24,330 bases of DNA from CAZJLP01 sp964546955 (GTDB lineage: Bacteria; Verrucomicrobiota; Verrucomicrobiia; Opitutales; Opitutaceae), in contig CAZJLP010000071.1 in the NCBI GenBank assembly GCA_964546955.1, positions 1-24,330 of the forward strand. Direction: 5' to 3'. The translations under genes were made by a program, and so were the position numbers. A model generated the notes under the pieces. The model was not told the origin of the DNA. It searched no databases and was given only the letters and a program-made list of their open reading frames with translations. Below, piece after piece: positions 15,464 through 21,837 of this stretch (positions are counted from its first letter, which is position 1; each line of letters opens with the position of its first letter).

Positions 15464-17169
15464 GCGACGCCTTTACCACGCTGGAGGCCGAGGCCGACGA
15501 ACTGGCCCGTCTCACTGCCTTGCAGCGGCCAGCCAAGCCCGTGCGCCCAGTCGACCAGCCTCTCATCAATGTGCGAAATCTCCACGTCAGGTTCGGCCCC
15601 GAACGGCATGTCCTGCGTGGGTTGTCCTTCACGCTGCACCGCGGAGAATGCCTCGCACTCGTCGGCGAATCCGGCTCCGGCAAGAGCGTCACCGCGCGCA
15701 CCCTGGTGGGCCTGGCCGGCGCCGGCTCCACCGTCTCCGCCGATCGTCTTTCGTTCGGCGACGAGGACCTCAGCGCTGCTTCGGAACGATGCTGGCGTGA
15801 TCTTCGGGGCGGCAAGGTGGGTTTCGTCATGCAGGATGCCCTGGGCTCGCTCGATCCGTTGCGCACCGTCGGTGCGGAGATCGCGGAAACACTTCGGCTG
15901 CACACTTCCCTCGACCGCGACGCGCGCGCCCGCAAGGTCATCGATCTTCTTCGCGCGGTGGGCGTGCCCGAGCCCGAACTGCGGTCCCGGCAGTACCCTC
16001 ATCAACTTTCAGGCGGTCTGCGCCAGCGTGCGCTGATCGCCTCGGCCATCGCCTGCGGACCCGAACTGCTCATTGCCGACGAGCCTACCACCGCGCTCGA
16101 CGCTGCCGTGCAGGTACAGGTCCTTACCTTGCTCCGTTCTCTGCGCACGCATCGCAATGCCATGATTGTCGTCAGCCACGACTTCGCGGTGGTCTCCCGC
16201 CTCGCGGACACCGTGGCCGTGATGCACCGCGGACTGATCGTCGAGCTCGGCCCGATCGAGTCCGTGCTGCGCAACCCGAAACATCCTTACACGCGCTCAC
16301 TGCTGGATGCCGTTCGCACGGTCCACGTGCGCGGACGCGGCAAACCCGCGCCGTCCCTGCAACCCGCTCCCACCGGCACGCCCGTCCTCGAGGCACGTTC
16401 CATCTCAAAACGCTACACCGGCCCCGACGGAAAGACGCGCACCGTCGTCGACCAAGTCTCGTTCGCCGTCCGGGCCGGCGAGACCGTCGGCCTCGTGGGA
16501 GAATCCGGCTGCGGAAAAACCACGACGACCCGCATCGTGCTGGGCTTGGAGCGAAGCGACACGGGCAACGTCCTCCTCCAGGGCCGCTACTGGGAAACCC
16601 TGTCGGAGATCGAACAGCGTGCGTCCCGCCGTCGCATGCAGGTCGTTTTTCAGGATCCACTGGGCTCATTTGATCCCCGCTACACCGTCGCCCGCGTCCT
16701 CGACGAGGCGATCCAGGTGGCGGATAAGCTGTCGGCCAGCGAACGCCTCGACCGCGCCCGCGAACTTCTCGAGCTGGTGCGGCTCGATCCCGCGCTTCTG
16801 TCCCGTCGCCCGCTCGAACTCTCCGGCGGCATGCGTCAGCGCCTCGCGATCGCCCGCGCTCTCGCACCCCGCCCTGACCTCCTCGTCTGCGATGAGCCCG
16901 TCTCGGCCCTCGATGTTTCGGTGCAGAAGCAGATCCTCGACCTGCTCTCCGGCCTCAAGAAGCGGCTCAACCTGGCCTGCCTCTTCATCTCCCACGACCT
17001 CGGTGTCATCCAGCGGATCAGCGACCGCGTACTCGTCATGAAGGACGGCAAAATCGTGGAAACCGGCAGCGTCGGAAACCTCTTCGCGTCTCCACAGCAC
17101 CCCTACACGCAAACCCTCCTCTCCGCCATCCCCTTCCCCGAGTTCCTCGGCAACGCCATCCACATTTAG
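15460..17169 (+). CDS. Fused two-domain ABC transporter ATPase (GsiA/YejF-like, DppD+DppF)
   Basis: This 569-residue protein carries both ATPase domains of the importer in one chain. Domain 1 (about 35-290) has Walker A GESGSGKS at 69-76, signature LSGGLRQR and Walker B LLIADEPTTALD. Domain 2 (about 310-560) has GESGCGKTT, LSGGMRQR and LLVCDEPVSALD. Both domains end in the oligopeptide-importer motif with HPYT (KHPYTRSLL and QHPYTQTLL). All catalytic residues are present in both halves. The ATG at 15460 overlaps the upstream stop; the open frame further upstream lies inside the permease gene. Fused ATPases of this type include the glutathione importer GsiA and YejF. It would serve the permeases at 8720 and 14507 and both binding proteins. 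Confidence 0.93.
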   Translation: MSDAFTTLEAEADELARLTALQRPAKPVRPVDQPLINVRNLHVRFGPERHVLRGLSFTLHRGECLALVGESGSGKSVTARTLVGLAGAGSTVSADRLSFGDEDLSAASERCWRDLRGGKVGFVMQDALGSLDPLRTVGAEIAETLRLHTSLDRDARARKVIDLLRAVGVPEPELRSRQYPHQLSGGLRQRALIASAIACGPELLIADEPTTALDAAVQVQVLTLLRSLRTHRNAMIVVSHDFAVVSRLADTVAVMHRGLIVELGPIESVLRNPKHPYTRSLLDAVRTVHVRGRGKPAPSLQPAPTGTPVLEARSISKRYTGPDGKTRTVVDQVSFAVRAGETVGLVGESGCGKTTTTRIVLGLERSDTGNVLLQGRYWETLSEIEQRASRRRMQVVFQDPLGSFDPRYTVARVLDEAIQVADKLSASERLDRARELLELVRLDPALLSRRPLELSGGMRQRLAIARALAPRPDLLVCDEPVSALDVSVQKQILDLLSGLKKRLNLACLFISHDLGVIQRISDRVLVMKDGKIVETGSVGNLFASPQHPYTQTLLSAIPFPEFLGNAIHI

Positions 17170-17191
17170 CGGCTCCGCCAGCGCGCTTGCG

Positions 17192-17228
17192 CAACCCAAA
17201 ACCCAAAACGCAAAACCCAAAACCGAAC
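17192..17228 (+). repeat. Degenerate heptamer array, CCAAAAC variant, abutting ssuD
   Basis: A CAAC tetramer is followed by four 7-bp units (CCAAAAC three times and GCAAAAC once) and a partial unit. The array ends five bases before the ATG at 17234 and fills more than half of the 64-bp gap between the ATPase gene and ssuD. The CAAC start and the NNNAAAC form match the array at 11085, so both luciferase-like monooxygenase genes in the locus carry the same repeat family in front of them. No Shine-Dalgarno sequence is visible. Confidence 0.8.
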
Positions 17229-17233
17229 CCGCC

Positions 17234-18427
17234 ATGAGCCTTTTGCAATTTCATTGGTTCCTCCCCACGTACGGCGATAGTCGCTACATCGTCGGCGGCG
17301 GTCACGGTTTGCCCGCCGGTGTCGCCGGCGGCTCGCGTCCCGCCACCCTGGCCTATCTGACGCAGATCGCGCGCAGCGCCGAGCAGCTCGGCTACGTCGG
17401 CGCCCTCACGCCCACCGGCGCGTGGTGCGAAGACGCGTTTGTCGTGGACTCGATGCTCGCGGCCGTGACCGAGCACTTCAAATTCCTTATTGCCATCCGG
17501 CCCGGCCTTATTTCGCCCACGCTGGCCGCGCAGATGGCAGCGAGCTTCCAACGCTATTCGAACGGCCGTCTCCTGCTAAATGTCGTGGTCGGAGGCGAGC
17601 CCCACGAGCAGCGCGCCTACGCCGACTTCTCTGACAAGGCGGAGCGGTACGAACGCGCCGATGAATTCCTGCACATTGTGCGCGAGCTCTGGCAACGAAC
17701 GAACGTAAGTTTCAAGGGACGCTACTATCAGGTCGAGAACGCGACTCTCCCGTCCCGGCCCGACCCGCTGCCCCCGCTTTACATCGGCGGTTCGTCCGCG
17801 GGCGCCGGGCCGGTCACGGCCCGTCATATCGACGTATACCTGACCTGGGGCGAGCCGACACCGGCCGTGATCGAAAAGATCACGCGCGTCCGCGCACTCG
17901 CCGCGAAAGCGGGCCGGCAGGTACGTTTCGGCATCCGACTTCACGTCATCACCCGCGACACGGCCGAGGCGGCCTGGGCCGAAGCGGAGCGACTCCTCGG
18001 CGCGCTCGATCCCGAGACAATCCGGTCGGTGCAGGCCGGGCTCGCCCGCAGCGAGGGCGAGGGCCAGAAGCGCATGCTCGCGTTGCACAATGGTTCCAAA
18101 GCCAACCTCGAGATCGAACCGAATCTCTGGGCCGGCTTCGGGCTGGTCCGCGGCGGCGCCGGCACCGCCCTCGTCGGCAGCCACACCGAGGTCGCCGCCA
18201 AGATTAAAGCCTACCACGCCATCGGCATTGATGAGTTCGTCCTCTCGGGCGTGCCGCATCTCGAAGAGGCTTACTGGTTTGCCGAGGGCGTGCTGCCGCT
18301 CCTCCGCAAGGATGGCCTCTGGCGTCACCCGCGCGGCGAGCCTGCGGTGGCCGACTCGAACCACGTGGACATTCCCTTCTCTCCCGCCGCCACCCGCGCG
18401 CCCTTGCAGGCCGCGGCCGCCAGTTGA
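17234..18427 (+). CDS. ssuD: FMNH2-dependent alkanesulfonate monooxygenase SsuD
   Basis: The 397-residue luciferase-fold enzyme cleaves alkanesulfonates with FMNH2 and O2 into sulfite and an aldehyde. The N-terminal FHWFLPTYGDSRYI block is typical. Residues important in E. coli SsuD have clear counterparts: Cys65 in PTGAWCEDAFV (Cys54), Arg235 and His237 in FGIRLHVI (Arg226, His228), Arg306 in GLVRGGAGTALVG (Arg297) and Tyr347 in HLEEAYWFAEG (Tyr331). An insert of about ten residues after the N-terminal block and a C-terminal Ala-rich tail explain the slightly greater length. No SsuA/SsuB/SsuC importer is encoded nearby; the Dpp/Gsi-type importer appears to take its place. It is preceded by a heptamer array and followed after 9 bp by the SfnB-like gene. 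Confidence 0.92.
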   Translation: MSLLQFHWFLPTYGDSRYIVGGGHGLPAGVAGGSRPATLAYLTQIARSAEQLGYVGALTPTGAWCEDAFVVDSMLAAVTEHFKFLIAIRPGLISPTLAAQMAASFQRYSNGRLLLNVVVGGEPHEQRAYADFSDKAERYERADEFLHIVRELWQRTNVSFKGRYYQVENATLPSRPDPLPPLYIGGSSAGAGPVTARHIDVYLTWGEPTPAVIEKITRVRALAAKAGRQVRFGIRLHVITRDTAEAAWAEAERLLGALDPETIRSVQAGLARSEGEGQKRMLALHNGSKANLEIEPNLWAGFGLVRGGAGTALVGSHTEVAAKIKAYHAIGIDEFVLSGVPHLEEAYWFAEGVLPLLRKDGLWRHPRGEPAVADSNHVDIPFSPAATRAPLQAAAAS

Positions 18428-18436
18428 ACCTTCTCC

Positions 18437-19687
18437 ATGACCGCCCTCGTCGAATCACCCAATACCCGCATCGGCGGAAAGATCGTTCGCAGCGAAGCCG
18501 AGGCGCTCGCCACCGCTCGCGAGGCCGCGGCGCGGCTGGCCGCGGACGCGATCGCACGCGACCGGAACCGCAGCAAGCCTCTCGCGGAACTGGATCTCCT
18601 TTCCGCCCAGGGACTGCTCGCCTTGACCGTTCCAAACGAGCACGGGGGCGCGGATGTTTCGGCAGAAACGCTGGTGCAGGTTTTCCAGATCATCGCCGCA
18701 GCGGATCCGGCGGTCGCGCAGTTGCCGCAAAGCCATTTTGTCTTCCTCGACGCCTTGCGCCAGGACGGCACGGAGGAGCAGAAGCGTTTCTTTTTCGCCG
18801 AGGTCCTCGCCGGGGCCCGTCTGGGAAATGCCCAGGCAGAGCGCGGATCGTCGTCCCCACTCGATCTCAAGACCCGCCTGCACCGCGATCCGGCTCGCCC
18901 CAGTCAGTTCGTGCTCGAAGGCGTCAAACATTACACCACGGGCGCCCTGTTCGCCCACTGGCTGCCGGTCGCCGCCATCGATGACGAACAACGCCTGGTG
19001 CTCGCCTACGTGCCGCAATTGGCGCAAGGCGTGAGACTGCACGACGACTGGAATGCCTTGGGGCAGCGCGCCACCTTTAGCGGCACGGCGGAGTTCCACG
19101 CGGTCGCCGTGCCCGCCGAGCATGTGGTGGAGCATTGGAAACTCTTCCAACGACCGAGCACGTTTCATGCGTTTGCCCAATTGCTGCACGCCGCCATCGA
19201 CGTGGGCATCGCGCAGAACGCCCTCGATGACACGGTGAAATCCGTGCGCAGCCGGAAACGTCCGCGGTTGGGTGCCCCTGCCATTCGGCCGACCGAGGAT
19301 CCCTTGCTGCTCCACCGCCTGGGACAGCTCTACGCCAAGTTTCATGCCGCCGAGGCGCTCCTCCTGCGTGCCGCGCGCCGACTCGATGCCGCCGGCCGCA
19401 CGCCCGATGCCACCAGCGCCGCAGAGGTGGCGGTGGCCGTCGGCGAAGCGAAAGCGTACGCCGAGGACGTTTCGGTCGAAATCGCCAACGACCTGTTCGC
19501 CCTCCTTGGCACCAGTGCGTCCGACGAATCCCTGGGGCTGGATCGTCACTGGCGCAACGCTCGGGTTCACACGATCCACGACGCGAATCAGTGGAGATAT
19601 TATGCCGCAGGGAACTGGTTCCTTAACCAAGTCGCGCCCGCGAAGCCCGCGCGCCGGCTCGCCGCCGAAGATGAAACGCGTGAATGA
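18437..19687 (+). CDS. sfnB: SfnB-family sulfur acquisition oxidoreductase
   Basis: This 416-residue protein has the acyl-CoA dehydrogenase fold of the SfnB group, known from sulfone and organosulfur assimilation in pseudomonads. Supporting segments are LLSAQGLLALTVPNEHGGAD (about 54-73), the SHFVFLDALRQDG block, GVKHYTTGALFAHWLPVAA and the C-terminal signature RHWRNARVHTIHD at 370-382, followed by WRYYAAGNWFLN. It is a paralogue of the gene at 9668 but shorter and without the proline-rich leader. Apart from the initiator it contains no Met and no Cys at all. The gap to ssuD is 9 bp, and its stop overlaps the ATG of the next gene (ATGA at 19684-19687). The exact reaction of SfnB proteins is not well established; a flavin-dependent step on an organosulfur compound is likely. 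Confidence 0.88.
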   Translation: MTALVESPNTRIGGKIVRSEAEALATAREAAARLAADAIARDRNRSKPLAELDLLSAQGLLALTVPNEHGGADVSAETLVQVFQIIAAADPAVAQLPQSHFVFLDALRQDGTEEQKRFFFAEVLAGARLGNAQAERGSSSPLDLKTRLHRDPARPSQFVLEGVKHYTTGALFAHWLPVAAIDDEQRLVLAYVPQLAQGVRLHDDWNALGQRATFSGTAEFHAVAVPAEHVVEHWKLFQRPSTFHAFAQLLHAAIDVGIAQNALDDTVKSVRSRKRPRLGAPAIRPTEDPLLLHRLGQLYAKFHAAEALLLRAARRLDAAGRTPDATSAAEVAVAVGEAKAYAEDVSVEIANDLFALLGTSASDESLGLDRHWRNARVHTIHDANQWRYYAAGNWFLNQVAPAKPARRLAAEDETRE

Positions 19688-21837
19688 ACCCCCATTCGCC
19701 ACCGAGGTCGGTCAAAGGTAGGGCGAGGCCTCCGGCCGAGCCGTCGGCGGCCGCGCCCATGGATACCCGAACGCCACCAGACCCCCGCCGCCGCGGCGCC
19801 CCCCATGCACCAGTCTTATCTCCCGCACACGACGGCTCGGCCGGAGGCCTCGCCCTACCCTCAGAACGGCCTTTACGCGTGAAGACTGAATCGGATGTCT
19901 CGCCTCAAAAACTGGGGGAGTCAGCGAAAGCGGACCGCACCGGCCAAGGGTCCGTCCTGCTGCGGCTGCTCGCCCTGTGCTGGCGTGAACGCGCTCGCTC
20001 GCTGCAGGTCATCTTTCTCCAGATCGCCCTGCTGACATTGAGCCTGGCCGGGCTGGGCTCCACGGGCCTGGGCATCGATTACCTTCGCTCGGTCCTGCAG
20101 GCCGATGCGCCCCCGGTGCAGTGGCCCTTTGCTATTGCCCCGCCGGCAGACTGGACGCCCATGGCGGTGCTCGGCGCAATCGCGTCCGTCGTCCTCGTCG
20201 CCGCCTTGCTGCGCGGGCTGCTGACGTGGGCGTCCGGCGTGGTCCTCGCGAAGCTCGTACACCGGCGCGTAATCTCGGAGCTGCAGAAGTCGGTCTTCGC
20301 GAAACTCCAACACCTCAACTTCCGTTTTTTCGATCAGCACAGTCGCGGCGAGATCATCAATCGCGCGACGGGCGACATTCAGGCGATCCGCACGTTCGTC
20401 GATACGGTGCTCCTCCAGACCATCGTCACGCTCCTGACTGTCATCGTCTTCGTGGCCTACATGCTGACGATTCACGTCGGCCTCACCCTCGCCTGTTTGT
20501 CGACGCTTCCGCTCCTCGGACTCGCCTGCGTGCTCTTCTCCAGGATGGTACATCCGCTCAGTCTGCGGACCCGCGCGCTCGTGGACCGAATGATCCTCAC
20601 GCTCGCAGAATCGATCGAAGGCATCGGCGTCATCAAGGGCTTTGCCCGCGAACCTGAGGTCACCGCACGATTTCAATCGCACAACCGCGACGTGAAGACG
20701 CAGCAGCACCGCATTTTCTGGCGCAACAGCATTTTCACACCCGGCATCGACGCCCTGACGCAGGTGAGCCTGATCGTCCTGCTGATCTACGGCGGCAAGC
20801 TCGTGATCGACGGTGCGCTTCCGCTGGGCACCGGCCTCGTGGTGTTCGCCGGCCTGCTCCAGCAGTTTGCCAACCAGGTCACCAACATCGCCCAGATCGC
20901 CAATGGAGTTCAGGAAAGTCTGACGGGGGCGCGGCGCGTCTTTGACATCCTCGATGCGCCCGCCGGCCTACCGACTCCCGCACAGCCCGTGATTCCCCCG
21001 AACAGCGCCGGCGCAGTGCGCTTCGAGCAGGTTTCCTTTCGCCACGAGCAGGACGGTCCCGACGTGCTGCGCGATGTGTCGTTCTCCGTGTCACCCGGCG
21101 AATGCATCGCCATCGTCGGCGAAACCGGCTCTGGCAAGAGCGCGCTGCTCAACCTCATCCCGCGCTTCTACGATCCGACCGGCGGGCGGGTGTTCGTGGA
21201 CGGCCACGATGTGCGCACCCTCGACCTGCAATGGCTGCGGCAACGCGTCGGCGTCGTCTTTCAGGAAGGCTTTCTGTTCAGCGACACCGTCGCCGCGAAC
21301 ATCGCCTTCGGCCAGCCCGACGCCTCGCGCGAAACGATTGTGGCGGCCGCGAAGGCGGCCAGCGCGCACGATTTCATCGAAACGCTGCCCCAGGGCTATG
21401 ACACCGTGCTCGGCGAAAGCGGCGTCGATCTGTCCGGTGGTCAGCGCCAGCGTCTCACCATCGCCCGCGCGCTCGTGGCCAATCCCACGATACTGCTCCT
21501 GGATGATCCCACCGCCGCCATCGATCCGGAGACCGAGCATGAAATTCTCGCCGCCATCGAACGCGCACTGGCGGGCCGGACCACGTTCGTCGTCGCGCAT
21601 CGGCTGAGCACGCTCAGGCGCGCCAACCGCATCATCGTGCTCGAACGCGGGCAGATCGTCCAGATGGGCACTCACGACGACCTGCTTCGCGAGGACGGTC
21701 CCTATCGCGGCGCCGCCCTGCATCAGATGATCGATCCGGAAAGCCGGCGGATGCTCGAGCATCCGGAGGCCCGCCTCGAGATTCCGGAGTCGCCTCTCCC
21801 CGTTGCGACCGAGGAAGGAGTGGTCGTGCAGCCATGA
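19684..21837 (+). CDS. Heterodimeric ABC exporter subunit 1 (ATPase-impaired half)
   Basis: The protein has an N-terminal membrane domain (about 100-400 of 717) and a nucleotide-binding domain. Walker A GETGSGKSA is at 479-487, the signature LSGGQRQR starts at 583 and Walker B LLLDDPTAAID follows. Asp608 stands where the catalytic Glu is usual. This is the pattern of the degenerate-site subunit in heterodimeric exporters such as TM287/288 or BmrC/BmrD. The ATG at 19684 overlaps the upstream stop and is used here. However, residues 12-59 are encoded by a perfect inverted-repeat element and look non-domain. Later in-frame starts are ATG at 19759 and GTG at 19879, the latter giving 652 residues, closer to the family norm. 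The substrate is unknown. The stop overlaps the partner gene (ATGA at 21834-21837). Confidence 0.88.
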   Translation: MNPHSPPRSVKGRARPPAEPSAAAPMDTRTPPDPRRRGAPHAPVLSPAHDGSAGGLALPSERPLRVKTESDVSPQKLGESAKADRTGQGSVLLRLLALCWRERARSLQVIFLQIALLTLSLAGLGSTGLGIDYLRSVLQADAPPVQWPFAIAPPADWTPMAVLGAIASVVLVAALLRGLLTWASGVVLAKLVHRRVISELQKSVFAKLQHLNFRFFDQHSRGEIINRATGDIQAIRTFVDTVLLQTIVTLLTVIVFVAYMLTIHVGLTLACLSTLPLLGLACVLFSRMVHPLSLRTRALVDRMILTLAESIEGIGVIKGFAREPEVTARFQSHNRDVKTQQHRIFWRNSIFTPGIDALTQVSLIVLLIYGGKLVIDGALPLGTGLVVFAGLLQQFANQVTNIAQIANGVQESLTGARRVFDILDAPAGLPTPAQPVIPPNSAGAVRFEQVSFRHEQDGPDVLRDVSFSVSPGECIAIVGETGSGKSALLNLIPRFYDPTGGRVFVDGHDVRTLDLQWLRQRVGVVFQEGFLFSDTVAANIAFGQPDASRETIVAAAKAASAHDFIETLPQGYDTVLGESGVDLSGGQRQRLTIARALVANPTILLLDDPTAAIDPETEHEILAAIERALAGRTTFVVAHRLSTLRRANRIIVLERGQIVQMGTHDDLLREDGPYRGAALHQMIDPESRRMLEHPEARLEIPESPLPVATEEGVVVQP
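19717..19859. repeat. Element with perfect 30-bp inverted repeats (REP pair or MITE-like)
   Basis: The arms at 19717-19746 and 19830-19859 are exact reverse complements over 30 bp and enclose 83 bp. Each arm is GC-rich and contains the palindrome GAGGCCTC next to CGGCCG. A perfect match of this length is far beyond chance. The element lies just after the sfnB stop, inside the N-terminal coding region of the exporter gene, and does not break the frame. It could be a REP-type pair, a small non-autonomous transposon, or an RNA hairpin separating the sulfur genes from the exporter genes. No transposase lies in the window, and I see no clear target-site duplication. Confidence 0.85.

Noticed and set aside
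11085..17228. Heptamer arrays as CRISPR or telomere-like repeats
   Set aside because: Units are only 7 bp with no spacers, so they are not CRISPR. The arrays are internal, short and of several unrelated cores, which does not fit telomeric DNA.
18455..19702. Minus-strand open frame of 415 codons opposite sfnB
   Set aside because: It mirrors almost the whole sfnB gene and its translation has no recognisable fold or motif; explained by codon bias.
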